From contig VIRH01000105.1 of the NCBI GenBank assembly GCA_008107755.1, positions 62,001 to 126,000 on the forward strand: a stretch of 64,000 nucleotides of DNA, read 5' to 3'. Position numbers and translations under genes: made by a program. Position 1 is the first letter of the stretch, and every line of letters begins with the position of its first letter. The stretch is from Rhodobacterales bacterium (GTDB lineage: Bacteria; Pseudomonadota; Alphaproteobacteria; Rhizobiales; Stappiaceae). Of the stretch, positions 43,712-53,493 are shown one piece after another. The notes under the pieces are model-generated. The model made no database searches, was not told the origin of the DNA, and saw only the letters and a list, made by a program, of their open reading frames with translations.

Positions 43712-46700
43712 TTACGGCGCGCCGGGCAAGACCAGTGGCCCGCCTTGATCCTGCATCAGCAGGTCCTCGATGGAGACAGGCGGATCGAGCGGCGGCAAGT
43801 TATCGCCGGGCTTCGCCACGGGGATCGACTGCGTCGTCTCAACGCCGGTTGGCTCATCCAGCAGTGATTTGATCCGCTCGGCAAAGGCCGGACCGGACAA
43901 GGACTGTCCGGCATTGCTCTGCCGGTCAGACCCCGGTTCGCTGTCGGCGGGCTCGTTCGGCAGAGCACTGCCGCCGATGCTGTTCGTAGGATCTTCCGTC
44001 CGGTTTTCCTGCTCCAGCCGCAGTCGTTCTTCCTCCTCGGCGCGCGCGGCGGCCTCGGCGGCGCGGCGATCGCGGCGCGCTGCTGATTCCTTCTGGAAGG
44101 TCATCTCGCGCACGAGACGATCACGCTCCAGGATTTCCGACTGCAGCTTCTCGACCCGCTCCACCTCCCGCTCGAAGGCGCGCAGTGTCAGATAGGCCGT
44201 GAACGGCGCGATATCGACCCGGCGCCGCGGGGCATCCAGCGGCCCCGTGAACAGAATTCCGACCTGCGGTTCTGCGCCGGTCACCGCATCTTCGCCCGGA
44301 TCGACCTTCAGCGAAAAATCCGCGTCGAGAGCGAGTTTCGTCAGATCCATTTCGGCAGAGCCGAAGATCTCGGCATTCCGGCTGTCCACGACGACGTTCC
44401 GGGCGCTGAGCCGTCCGCCAACCATCGTCAGCGTGCCTTCCACTTTTTCGAAGGGAAGGTTTCCGGCGGCCATGTGATTGACGAAGACGTCGCGGATCTT
44501 TGCACCTTCCAGATCCAGCCCCGCATCCACGGCGCGGGTCACGAGCTGAAACGCCTGCGGGTTCAAACCGCGGAAGTCGCCGTTTTCCATCCGGAAGGTG
44601 CCACCACCGTTGAGGCCGGACACAATGGCCGAAATGGACCGGCCGACACCCTCGAATTCCAGGAAAAGGTCCAGAGAACCGGCGGCAACCGCGCGACTGT
44701 CGGGCCGCCAGACCAGTTGGCGCAGATCCGCCTTGTCCAGTTTCACCCGGCCGGAAAGCGCGGCTTCCGCATCCGTTCGGCGCAGCGAGAGGCTGCCTTC
44801 AAGGCCACCTCCGGCAAAATTGCCGGAAAGCCCGTCGAGCCGCAGCATCGTTGGCGAAATTCTGAGGTCGGCACGCGGACTGGCGATCTCCGCCCCCTCA
44901 TCAAGCGTCAGCCGGTCGGCGGTCAGCCGGATAGCCAGATCGATGTCCCCGAGCAGCGGCGTCCCGAAGGAACTGGTCGGCCAGAGGCTTGAGCCATCGC
45001 CGGCCGAAAACCACTGATCCGGCCCGAGCACCAGCTCCGTCAAACCGCGAAGGTCCAGTGCGGAAACGGTCAAGTCGCCCGAAAAGCGACGGTTCTGTTC
45101 GCCCGGCGCAGGCTTGAGATTTCCTTCCAGATTGCCCTCGAAGGCGGTCGATCCAACCTTGCCGTCGATATCCGTGAAGCGCAGATTGCTGCCCTCGGCA
45201 TCGAGCTTGACGGCAAGGCGCGCGGGAATGGTGCCGGTCATCACCGGCAGAACCCGTCCCGCCATCAGAGCCATCGGACCAAGGTCGTCCGTCTTGCCAA
45301 TCACTTCGAGCCTGACGTGCGGTTCCGCATCCTTCTTGAGAACGATCTCACCACTGCCATTCAGATCCGATGTTCCGATATTGGAAGAGATTTCCACGGC
45401 AAGTCCATCCGAGGGAACGCCGGAGGCCTCGACCGACAACCGCCCGCTGCCCGCCTCGATCGGAATGACATCGAAACCGAGTTGCTGCAGAAGCTTGCCT
45501 CCATCGGGGCCTTCCAGCCCCAGGGCAACATCGACATTTGCGTCCCGCCATTCATCGACGCGGCCTTTCAGCTCCGCTTCGAGCAACGCGTCCGCCCCGC
45601 CGGCGCTTCCGTCGAGGCGCAGGGTCATGTCGGTCCCCTCACCCCGGGCGGCCGCCTTGAGTTCTGCGTCGAATTTGGCTGGGACCAGACTTCCAGCCGC
45701 CCTTTCGAGCCTTTCCTGGAACGTCGTCGCGGGAAAGAGACCACCTGTCAGGGCAACGAGACCGGACAGATCACGCGCATCAAGCGTTCCCTTGACCTCC
45801 CCTTCCGGGGTGGAGAAGAGATTGACCACTTCGCCGGAGACATCAAGCCGCGCACCCGCCAGATCATCGGCAAACAGCCTGTCGATTCGGACGCCGCCAT
45901 CGGAGTATTCGGCCTCCAGGGAAAGCCCCTTGCCATCAATGCCGCGCGCCGAGACTTCCTTGGCCCGCAGTCGAACCGAAACATTGAGGTCATCACGAGT
46001 CGCGCCGTCCGCGCCCTGCGATGTAGCAGGCCTGATCAAGGTCGACAGGCTCTCGATCTGATCGAGATCGAGCCGGTCCGCATCGAGACTGATGGAAAAT
46101 TCGGGGTTGCCGTTTCGCGGCTTGCGATAGGAGAGCCCGCCACGCGCCTCCGAACCGGCAATCGTCAGACGCAGGTTGTCGATGGCAGCCCCCTCGGGGA
46201 CCACGTTCAAGCGACCCTCAAGGGCGACAGGCTCTATTGTGGTGACACCACCGGTATCCTTGCGTCGCCACCAGCCCATGAGAGCACCGGGCTGATCGGA
46301 GCTGATCGACACGGCGCCGCGATAGGTCATCGCCGGGACAAGACCCAGATCGCCCTGTGTCGTGACGGTCGTCCGGCCCGGCAACCGGCCGGACAGTCTC
46401 GCGACCCGCCATCCCCCGAGCATGGTTTCGAGATCCAGGCGAAGGTTCTGGATGACACCTCCCCCGGCAACCACGGCCGGCGCATCTAGCGAGACGGCCC
46501 CGTCGATGGAAGGAAGCGGCACGGCGCGAAGGGCACTGACGAGCCGGCTGCTTGCGGCATCGACCTCGACCGGCTGCTGCGGGCCGCCGCCCAGCAGACG
46601 ATCCAGATCGATTTGCTTGGCCCTTGCACGTACGTCAAAATGCTTGTCGCCGGCATAAACGAGATCCGCATTGCCGGTCAGGCTCAGGCGCCGGTCTTCC

Positions 46701-47581
46701 GGACCAAAACGGAATTCGAACTGCGGTACGGCAACCTCGGCCACATCGGCCGTGAAGCTGCCCTGCGCCGTCCATGTATTGGGATCCTCGTCTTCCAGGG
46801 CGACCGACGCGATATTGAAGTCGCCCTCGAAGAAAGGCGCTTTCTCCGTCTGTGTGAGATTGCCGTCGAAGGAAAAGTTGACCGGCCGGGACGTCGGCGT
46901 CACTTCGCCCTTGATCCTGAGCCCCTCGCCCTCCTGGGCGCGCCCGGTCGCCAGGCTGACGTTATAGTGCGAGTGGTCAAGCGTCAGGCTGCCGGCGGCC
47001 TTGTAGGGGCCGGCAAGAGAGCGCGCACTGACGGTCAGGTTGGCATCATCGACCCGATGCGTCTCGCCGGACCGCGCGTCGATGATCGACAGGACCCCGT
47101 CGCGAATGGACACGTTTTCAAAGGCAAGATCGTCGGGCGGCAGCGAGGCAAGTGCGCCGTCGGACGTCCGTGCCGTCAGCCAGTCGAGGCGGCCGCTTTC
47201 ATCCAGAGAAAGACTGAGATGCGGCCGGTCGAGCTCCATGTCGAGAACGCGGATCTCGCCCTTCAGCAGCGACGGCAGTTCGATCCGCATGTTGAAGCGG
47301 GAGACGACAAGCAGCGGATCTTCCGCCTCGCCCACCCTGACGTCGGAAAAGCTGATCGACGGAGCCGGCAAAAGCCGCAGGTCCGCCTCGCCGAGCACCG
47401 TCACACGGTGGCCCAGCGCTCGTTCCGCATAGCTCTCAAACGTCGATCTGTAGACCGTCCAGTCGATAAAGAAAGGTCCGACCAGTGCAGTCACCAGCAC
47501 CAGAATGACGGTGATTCCCAAAGTAATGTAGACGGAGTTCAGGCCAGGTCTCCTTGGTCTCCACAGTCGGCGGAAAAGCAC
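43712..47581 (-). CDS. AsmA-family envelope protein
   Basis: 1289 residues. N-terminal transmembrane helix (YITLGITVILVLVTALVGPFFIDW), then an AsmA N-terminal region (YAERALGHRVTVLGEADLRLLPAPSISFSDVRVG), a very long beta-rich periplasmic portion, and an AsmA-like C-terminal domain (about 960-1120; FEGVGRSISAIVSGLNGGGTFRMENGDFRGLN). It ends with a charged coiled coil (EREVERVEKLQSEILERDRLVREM) and a disordered tail. AsmA/TamB/YhdP proteins are proposed to bridge inner and outer membranes for lipid transport. Monocistronic; no obvious cofactor genes nearby. Confidence 0.92.
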   Translation of the reverse strand: MLFRRLWRPRRPGLNSVYITLGITVILVLVTALVGPFFIDWTVYRSTFESYAERALGHRVTVLGEADLRLLPAPSISFSDVRVGEAEDPLLVVSRFNMRIELPSLLKGEIRVLDMELDRPHLSLSLDESGRLDWLTARTSDGALASLPPDDLAFENVSIRDGVLSIIDARSGETHRVDDANLTVSARSLAGPYKAAGSLTLDHSHYNVSLATGRAQEGEGLRIKGEVTPTSRPVNFSFDGNLTQTEKAPFFEGDFNIASVALEDEDPNTWTAQGSFTADVAEVAVPQFEFRFGPEDRRLSLTGNADLVYAGDKHFDVRARAKQIDLDRLLGGGPQQPVEVDAASSRLVSALRAVPLPSIDGAVSLDAPAVVAGGGVIQNLRLDLETMLGGWRVARLSGRLPGRTTVTTQGDLGLVPAMTYRGAVSISSDQPGALMGWWRRKDTGGVTTIEPVALEGRLNVVPEGAAIDNLRLTIAGSEARGGLSYRKPRNGNPEFSISLDADRLDLDQIESLSTLIRPATSQGADGATRDDLNVSVRLRAKEVSARGIDGKGLSLEAEYSDGGVRIDRLFADDLAGARLDVSGEVVNLFSTPEGEVKGTLDARDLSGLVALTGGLFPATTFQERLERAAGSLVPAKFDAELKAAARGEGTDMTLRLDGSAGGADALLEAELKGRVDEWRDANVDVALGLEGPDGGKLLQQLGFDVIPIEAGSGRLSVEASGVPSDGLAVEISSNIGTSDLNGSGEIVLKKDAEPHVRLEVIGKTDDLGPMALMAGRVLPVMTGTIPARLAVKLDAEGSNLRFTDIDGKVGSTAFEGNLEGNLKPAPGEQNRRFSGDLTVSALDLRGLTELVLGPDQWFSAGDGSSLWPTSSFGTPLLGDIDLAIRLTADRLTLDEGAEIASPRADLRISPTMLRLDGLSGNFAGGGLEGSLSLRRTDAEAALSGRVKLDKADLRQLVWRPDSRAVAAGSLDLFLEFEGVGRSISAIVSGLNGGGTFRMENGDFRGLNPQAFQLVTRAVDAGLDLEGAKIRDVFVNHMAAGNLPFEKVEGTLTMVGGRLSARNVVVDSRNAEIFGSAEMDLTKLALDADFSLKVDPGEDAVTGAEPQVGILFTGPLDAPRRRVDIAPFTAYLTLRAFEREVERVEKLQSEILERDRLVREMTFQKESAARRDRRAAEAAARAEEEERLRLEQENRTEDPTNSIGGSALPNEPADSEPGSDRQSNAGQSLSGPAFAERIKSLLDEPTGVETTQSIPVAKPGDNLPPLDPPVSIEDLLMQDQGGPLVLPGAP

Positions 47582-47691
47582 GCGGACAGATGTAACCTAT
47601 CTCCACTGCACTGCAAACACGGTTCGGGCGTTGACCGCCGGTTGCCAGCCCGCGGGAAGCAACCGGCACACTTCATTGATTCCATACAATA

Positions 47692-49116
47692 TCACGACTG
47701 CGGCAGGATCTTGCCGGGATTCATCAAATTGTCCGGATCGAGGGCCTGTTTGATGGTTTGCATCACGTCGAGAGCCTCACCGTGCTCCTTGCGCAGGTAT
47801 TTCATCTTGCCCTGCCCGACGCCGTGTTCGCCCGTGCAGGTCCCGCCCATATCGATCGCACGAAGGGACAGGCGTTCGACGAAGCTCTCCGTGCGGCGCA
47901 CGTCTTCCTCGCTCTCCAGGTCGACCAGGATCTGCACATGGAAGTTGCCGTCACCGACATGACCGACGATCGGCGCAAGGAACCCGTTGTTGCGGATGTC
48001 CTCTTCCGTATCGGCCACACAGTCGGCCAGACGCGAGATCGGCACGCAGACGTCCGTCACCATGATGTCGGCATCCGGTTTCAGGCCCTTGCCGGCCCAG
48101 TAGGCATCGTGTCGCGCGGACCAGAGCTTGTTGCGCTCCTCCGCCGCCGTCGCCCAGCTGAAGGGCCCGCCGCCGAATTCCTCGGCGATGTCGGAGAACA
48201 TCTCGGACTGTTCTTTCACACCGTTTTCCGAACCGTGGAATTCCAGAAACAGCGTCGGCGTTTCCGCAAGGCCAAGCTTGGAATAGGCGTTGCAGGCCTT
48301 CACCTGGAGACTGTCCAGAAGCTCGATACGCGCCACGGGAAGGCCCATCTGAATGGTCGCAATCACGGCATTGCAGGCGGAGCGGACATCGGGGAACGGA
48401 CAGACACCGCCGGAAATCGCTTCCGGCTGGCCGTGAAGGCGCACGGTCAGTTCGGTGATGATCCCGAGCGTACCTTCCGACCCGATATAGAGCCGGGTCA
48501 GGTCATAGCCGGCGGAGGATTTCTTCGCCCGCCCGCCGGTCTTGATGATGCGGCCGTCCGGCGTCACGACCGTGAGCCCCAGCACCGCGTCCTTCATGGT
48601 GCCGTAGCGCACTGCATTGGTACCGGATGCACGGGTCGCCGCCATGCCGCCAAGGCTGGCATCCGCCCCCGGATCGATCGGGAAGAACAGGCCGGTGTCC
48701 CGCAGATAACTGTTGAGCTGCTTGCGCGTGACGCCCGGCTGCACACGGCAATCGAGATCCTGAGAGTTGACCTCCAGAACCTCGTTCATGTGCGACATGT
48801 CGATCGAGATGCCACCGAAGGGAGCGTTGACGTGGCCCTCAAGGGACGAGCCTGTGCCGAAGGGGATGATCGGCACCTTGTAGCGAGCACAGAGACGGAC
48901 GATTTCCGCCACTTCCTCGGTGCTTTCCGCAAAGACGACCGCGTCCGGCGGCTGGTTCTTCAGCCAGGTCGTGGTGTGGGCATGCTGTTCGCGCAGGGCC
49001 TGCGATGTCGAACAGCGATCCTGAAACTGCTCCTTCAGCGCCTTGACGACAGCGGCCACGCCATTGTTCTCGTTGTCTGACTGCGGCGCATGCGTCGCGT
49101 TTGCCATTTCGGGCAT
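47692..49116 (-). CDS. FAD-linked oxidase, D-lactate dehydrogenase/glycolate-oxidase-D-like
   Basis: 474 residues. N-terminal PCMH FAD-binding domain (about 55-235): VPIIPFGTGSSLEGHVNAPFGGISIDMSHMN, FPIDPGADASLGGMAATRASGTNAVRYGTMKD and YIGSEGTLGIITELTVRLH. C-terminal FAD-oxidase_C domain with VGHVGDGNFHVQIL and TCTGEHGVGQGK, which carry catalytic/metal His residues. It matches cytochrome-linked D-lactate dehydrogenase (LDHD/Dld) best; D-2-hydroxyglutarate or glycolate as substrate is possible. GGAGGAAAGCAAG precedes the ATG. Monocistronic. Confidence 0.9.
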   Translation of the reverse strand: MPEMANATHAPQSDNENNGVAAVVKALKEQFQDRCSTSQALREQHAHTTTWLKNQPPDAVVFAESTEEVAEIVRLCARYKVPIIPFGTGSSLEGHVNAPFGGISIDMSHMNEVLEVNSQDLDCRVQPGVTRKQLNSYLRDTGLFFPIDPGADASLGGMAATRASGTNAVRYGTMKDAVLGLTVVTPDGRIIKTGGRAKKSSAGYDLTRLYIGSEGTLGIITELTVRLHGQPEAISGGVCPFPDVRSACNAVIATIQMGLPVARIELLDSLQVKACNAYSKLGLAETPTLFLEFHGSENGVKEQSEMFSDIAEEFGGGPFSWATAAEERNKLWSARHDAYWAGKGLKPDADIMVTDVCVPISRLADCVADTEEDIRNNGFLAPIVGHVGDGNFHVQILVDLESEEDVRRTESFVERLSLRAIDMGGTCTGEHGVGQGKMKYLRKEHGEALDVMQTIKQALDPDNLMNPGKILPQS

Positions 49117-49236
49117 CTTGCTTTCCTCCAGTCGCGGCCCTTTAGCCGCCCGGTCCAGTTTTGTCTATGTTAGTGCAGAGCCACGGCGGCAAAGTCAATT
49201 GCGCCATGAAGACCTATCGCGACAAGAGGCAACAGG

Positions 49237-49725
49237 ATGACACCGACATTCGAGGCAGGACCGGTCGAAAGCCGGATCATGACGGTCAAGGACGACTGGA
49301 TCGACTATAACGGCCACCTGAACATGGCCTATTACAACGTGCTGTTCGACACTGCCGTCGACGATGTCTTCGAAGCGCTGGGGCTGGGCCCGGACTACGT
49401 CAAGACGCGCAAGGCCTCGTATTTCACGGCAGAAGTGCATGTCTGCTACGTGCGTGAACTCGCCGCCGGAATGCCCGTCGTCGCGACGCTGCAGCTTGTC
49501 GATCATGATGCCAAGCGCGCGCATTTCTATCAGGAACTGCGCCACGCAGAGGAAGGCTGGCTCTCGGCGACGTCCGAGCAGATGAGCCTTCACGTCGACA
49601 TGGACGCGCGCAAGGTCGTGCCGTGGCCCGACGACATTCTTGCCAATATCAAGGCACTGGCGGACGCCCACGAGGGTCTGGCGCAACCGGAGCGCGCCGG
49701 ACGCAGCATCGGGATACGCAGATAA
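49237..49725 (+). CDS. Hotdog-fold acyl-CoA thioesterase
   Basis: 162 residues. 4HBT-type hotdog domain: VKDDWIDYNGHLNMAYYNVLFDTAVDDVFEALG with the catalytic D-Y-N-G-H-L-N element, and RKASYFTAEVHVCYVRELAAGMPVVATLQLVDHDAKRAHFYQEL. Such proteins hydrolyse acyl-CoA thioesters; similar ones are fused to or encoded near L-carnitine dehydrogenases as betainyl-CoA thioesterases, but no carnitine dehydrogenase is adjacent here. Divergent from the lactate-dehydrogenase-like gene and convergent with the first ClC gene. Confidence 0.88.
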   Translation: MTPTFEAGPVESRIMTVKDDWIDYNGHLNMAYYNVLFDTAVDDVFEALGLGPDYVKTRKASYFTAEVHVCYVRELAAGMPVVATLQLVDHDAKRAHFYQELRHAEEGWLSATSEQMSLHVDMDARKVVPWPDDILANIKALADAHEGLAQPERAGRSIGIRR

Positions 49726-49754
49726 GGTCGCGACCAGTTCCGCTTTCGGCCGCC

Positions 49755-51569
49755 TCAACCGTAGTGGTTGCTGACGACGACTTCCGCGATTTCCTTGCTG
49801 TCAACGACGCCCACGACATCATCCGGGCGCGGAATACGTCCGTCGCCGGAGACGATGATCGCATAGCTGCGCCGGCGGCTGTTCATCCGCGTGATGACCG
49901 AGTTCATGATGTTCGTCGACGGCGCGATGACATAATCCGACGACAGCACGCCGCGTAGCGTCTGCCCCGCAAGGCGGTCCGCCTGATAGGGAATGGTGCC
50001 GAAGCGCACGTAGCCGGCGATCCTGGCTCCGTCCGCGGCAATGATATGGGTCGTTCCGTCCTCGCCAACCGCTGCAAGAGCTTCCTGGATCGGAGTGTCG
50101 ACCGGCAGGATCTTGAAGTTCTTTGCCATCACTTCCTTGATCGGCTGCACCAGATACATGTTGGTGTGCCGGTCCATCGGGATCGGACGACCACGGTGCC
50201 GCAGCTTGACCGTGTAGATGTTGTCCTTGATCAGCCAGCGCCGCACGCCGACGGCGATCGCGACTGCCAGAACCAGCGGCACGATCACGTTGTAGTCGCG
50301 GGTCATCTCGAAGATCATGACGATGGCCGTCATGGAGGCCCCGGTCGCCCCGCCGACAAGTGCGCCCATTCCGACCAGAGCGAACTCGACCATCGTGAAG
50401 TCGCTGTTGGGGAAGAGCTGCGAGCAGATCACGCCGACCATGCCGCCAAGCGTCGCGCCAATGAACAGGGATGGCGAGAAGACGCCGCCTGACGCGCCGG
50501 AGCCAAGACTGATGGACGTAGCGACGATCTTCGCCAGAAACAGGATGCCCAGCAGCATGATCGCATAGGGATTGGCGTTCAGGATGTCCTGGATCGTCGC
50601 ATAGCCGACGCCTGCGGTGTGGTAATGGCCGGTGGTCAGCAGGAACAGATAGCTCATGATGCCGATCATCAGCATGCCGATGATGTTCTGCGTGTAATCA
50701 TTGCCCGGCAGCTTGGGAAACACATCCTCGCACCAGGCCAGCGTCCGGATGAACATCCAGGAAGCGACACCCGCGAGAACCCCGAGCACCGCGTAGGCGC
50801 CAAGCTGGACAGGATCGATGGCTTCGATCGCCTTTTCCGCCGAGAGCGGCACGATGAAGGCCGGGTCGAGCCCGAAGGCGATCCGGCCGGCATAGGTCGC
50901 CGTGGCCGTTGCGACGACCACCGGCAGGAAGGTCCGGTTGCTGACTTCCGGCAGCAGCATCTCGACAGCAAAGAGAACGCCGCCGAGCGGCGTATTGAAG
51001 GTCGCGGCGATACCCGCTCCGGCGCCGGCGGACAGAAGCGTGATCTTCTGCCAGCGCACCAGATTGAGCGCCCGTGCGATCGTCGAGCCGAAGGATGCGC
51101 CGATCTGGATGATCGGCCCTTCGCGGCCGACGGAGGCACCGCTGCCGATCGAGATCGCCGAGGCGAAGGACTTGACCAGCGCGACGATGCCGCGCACGTC
51201 GCCCTTCTTGTGATAAATCGCGAACATGACCTCCGGTACGCCGTGCCCCTTGGCTTCCGGTGCGAAGGTCCTGACCAGCCAGACGACGATCAGCCCGCCA
51301 ACGACTGGAACAAGGATGACCAGCGGACCGAGCGGACTGGCCGGCTCGAACTGGTTTGCGTCGTAAACGGTAGAGAATGTCCCGTAATAGAAGAGATTGT
51401 GGACGATCGATATCAGGTATCGGAAGAACACGGCGCCTATGGCCGCGACAATTCCAATGACGAAGGCGATCAGGCAGAGGACCGGAACGGAAAAATCACG
51501 CTCCTGGACGTCCGGAGCGATTGCGTCGTCTTCTGGGGAGGATGGGCTCGATTGTTCAGATACGGACAT
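49755..51569 (-). CDS. ClC-family chloride channel/transporter with CBS domains (paralogue 1)
   Basis: 604 residues. ClC membrane domain (about 28-440) followed by a cytosolic CBS pair (about 500-600; EVMAKNFKILPVDTPIQEAL, LSSDYVIAPSTNIMNSVI). Gating Glu150 is present in GREGP and GSGASGGVFSPSLF matches the G-x-F-x-P motif. The usual GSGIP is GHGVP (His109 in place of the pore Ser), and the position of the internal proton glutamate is Met (AVEM204). Start chosen at the ATG of MSVSEQ; a GTG 34 codons upstream also has a purine-rich leader. Divergent from a second ClC gene. Confidence 0.92.
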   Translation of the reverse strand: MSVSEQSSPSSPEDDAIAPDVQERDFSVPVLCLIAFVIGIVAAIGAVFFRYLISIVHNLFYYGTFSTVYDANQFEPASPLGPLVILVPVVGGLIVVWLVRTFAPEAKGHGVPEVMFAIYHKKGDVRGIVALVKSFASAISIGSGASVGREGPIIQIGASFGSTIARALNLVRWQKITLLSAGAGAGIAATFNTPLGGVLFAVEMLLPEVSNRTFLPVVVATATATYAGRIAFGLDPAFIVPLSAEKAIEAIDPVQLGAYAVLGVLAGVASWMFIRTLAWCEDVFPKLPGNDYTQNIIGMLMIGIMSYLFLLTTGHYHTAGVGYATIQDILNANPYAIMLLGILFLAKIVATSISLGSGASGGVFSPSLFIGATLGGMVGVICSQLFPNSDFTMVEFALVGMGALVGGATGASMTAIVMIFEMTRDYNVIVPLVLAVAIAVGVRRWLIKDNIYTVKLRHRGRPIPMDRHTNMYLVQPIKEVMAKNFKILPVDTPIQEALAAVGEDGTTHIIAADGARIAGYVRFGTIPYQADRLAGQTLRGVLSSDYVIAPSTNIMNSVITRMNSRRRSYAIIVSGDGRIPRPDDVVGVVDSKEIAEVVVSNHYG

Positions 51570-51813
51570 GATGGGCCAACGTTTGACAGGTTGGGTATTC
51601 TTCTGGATGCGAGCGCCCAAGCACTCCAGCCCGCGCGACCGGCAGGAGAGAAGAAGGAAGTGTTCGAGCACTGAGTGCCCCTCTCCTGAACCTGTGCTGA
51701 TCGAAAATCAAGGGAAAAGCCGCGTTTTATGATATTTGGCACTGACGTTTCGCCGCAAGAACAATAGATTCGATCCATATCGGGACGTTTTGTCCCACAA
51801 ACCAAGCAGCGTC

Positions 51814-53478
51814 ATGTCGGACCAATCTCCATCAAAGCCGCCTTTCCGCGAAGCCGTGGATGCCCTGAAGGTCGCAATCCCGGCCAGCATCCGGCTGAAC
51901 ATCCGCGAAGCGCTGCATCAGAAAAGCCATATCGTCTGGCTGCTGGCGCTTTTTATCGGCAGTCTGGTGGCCTGGGCGGCGATCCTGTTCCGCGAAGGGA
52001 TCGGCCTCGTTCAGCTTTTCTGGCTCGGGACCGCCACGGAGCGCGTGGTGAGTGCCGCCGCACAGCTTCCCTGGTACGTGATCCTGTTGGCGCCGACGCT
52101 TGGCGGCCTTCTTGTCGGATTGCTTCTCCATCGCATCCAGCCGATGCAGCGCACCTCCAGCGTTGCCGACGTGATCGAGGCGCGGGTAAAGGGCGGGCGT
52201 GGCCTCCCCTTCTGGCCCGGCATCTCCTCTGCCCTCATCACGATCCTGTCGCTCGGTTTCGGCGCCAGCGCGGGACGTGAAGGCCCGGTCGTCCATTTGG
52301 GGGCGACGATCGGCACCTCCCTTGGACGTCTCTTCAAACTGCCGGATTCCGCTCACCGAATTCTGCTGGCCTGCGGTGTTGCAAGCGCCGTGTCCGCCTC
52401 GTTCAACGCCCCTATTGCCGGCGTTCTGTTCGCCCATGAGGTCGTGCTCGGCCATTATGCTCTTTCGGCGATTTCCCCGATTGCTATTTCCGCGGTCACC
52501 GGAGCGGTGTTCTCGCGCCTCTGGTTCGGCGATGTGGCCGCCTTCATCATTCCCGGTCACCAGATCTCCTCCTACTGGGAGTTCCCGGCCTTCGCGCTTC
52601 TGGGTCTGACCTGCGCCGTCGTCGCCATCATCTTCCAGTTCGCGCTGATCGGAACGGAGTGGGTGGCGAGGAACCTGTCCCTGCCCGTCTGGCTTCGCCC
52701 CATGAGCGGCGGCTTCCTGGTCGGCGCCATTGCTCTGGTCTTTCCCGATGTCCTTGGGGTGGGCTACGAGACGACGGACGCGGCCCTGCGCGATCAGCTC
52801 CCCCTGACCATGCTTCTTGCATTGCTGGTCGCCAAGACCGCCGCGACCGCAATCACGCTGGCCTCCCGTTTTGGCGGAGGCATCTTCTCGCCCGCGCTTT
52901 ATCTGGGTGCGATGACCGGCGGGGCCTTCGGCCTGATTGCCGCTTCAGTCTTTCCGGAAATGGCCTCAAGCGAAGGGCTGTATGCGATCCTCGGCATGGG
53001 CGGCGTTGCCGCGGCCGTGCTGGGCGCACCTTTCTCGACCACCATGATCGTGTTCGAACTCACCGGCGGCTATGCGCTCTCCATTGCGCTGCTCCTCACC
53101 GTCTCGATCGCGACCGGCCTGATGCAGGCGGTTCACCAGAAATCCTATTTCCACTGGCAGCTTGAGACCCGGGGCTATTTCGTCAGCGAAGGCACGCACC
53201 GCGTGCTCGGCAACACGGCGCTCGTGCGCGACTTCATGGATCAGCCGCCTGAAAACCCCGAGGACCGTGTCTTCAAGCCGGGCGAAGACGGCCCCTATCT
53301 CCACGACATGGACAGCCTCGAAAGCGCTTTGAAGAGTTTCGATTCGACCGGCATGGAAACGCTGCCCGTCGTCAGGAAGGGAAATGCGGGCGAAATCGTC
53401 GGCATCGCCCGCCATGTCAGTGCCCTGCGTCACTTCAACTCCGCCCTGATCAAGGCGACCAAGGAAGAGCACAGCTGA
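51814..53478 (+). CDS. ClC-family chloride channel/transporter with CBS domain (paralogue 2)
   Basis: 554 residues. ClC domain (about 35-450) with gating Glu156 in GREGP and RFGGGIFSPALYLGAMTG; C-terminal cytosolic CBS-like region (about 465-550; MDSLESALKSFDSTGMETLPVVRK). The GSGIP loop is not recognisable (RTSSVADV in its place) and the internal proton glutamate position is Val (AHEV210). Start at the ATG of MSDQSPSKPP; no good Shine-Dalgarno. Divergent from paralogue 1 with a 244-bp shared promoter region containing a GGGAC/GTCCC hairpin (51782-51796). Confidence 0.92.
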   Translation: MSDQSPSKPPFREAVDALKVAIPASIRLNIREALHQKSHIVWLLALFIGSLVAWAAILFREGIGLVQLFWLGTATERVVSAAAQLPWYVILLAPTLGGLLVGLLLHRIQPMQRTSSVADVIEARVKGGRGLPFWPGISSALITILSLGFGASAGREGPVVHLGATIGTSLGRLFKLPDSAHRILLACGVASAVSASFNAPIAGVLFAHEVVLGHYALSAISPIAISAVTGAVFSRLWFGDVAAFIIPGHQISSYWEFPAFALLGLTCAVVAIIFQFALIGTEWVARNLSLPVWLRPMSGGFLVGAIALVFPDVLGVGYETTDAALRDQLPLTMLLALLVAKTAATAITLASRFGGGIFSPALYLGAMTGGAFGLIAASVFPEMASSEGLYAILGMGGVAAAVLGAPFSTTMIVFELTGGYALSIALLLTVSIATGLMQAVHQKSYFHWQLETRGYFVSEGTHRVLGNTALVRDFMDQPPENPEDRVFKPGEDGPYLHDMDSLESALKSFDSTGMETLPVVRKGNAGEIVGIARHVSALRHFNSALIKATKEEHS

Positions 53479-53493
53479 GGCGCAGGGGCACGT

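Noticed and set aside
47758-49080. 440-codon open frame antisense to the D-lactate-dehydrogenase-like gene
   Set aside because: Shadow frame; the minus-strand protein has complete FAD-oxidase motifs.
51570-51813. Fluoride or other riboswitch between the two ClC genes
   Set aside because: Only a short GGGAC/GTCCC hairpin is present; none of the conserved fluoride-riboswitch segments are seen.
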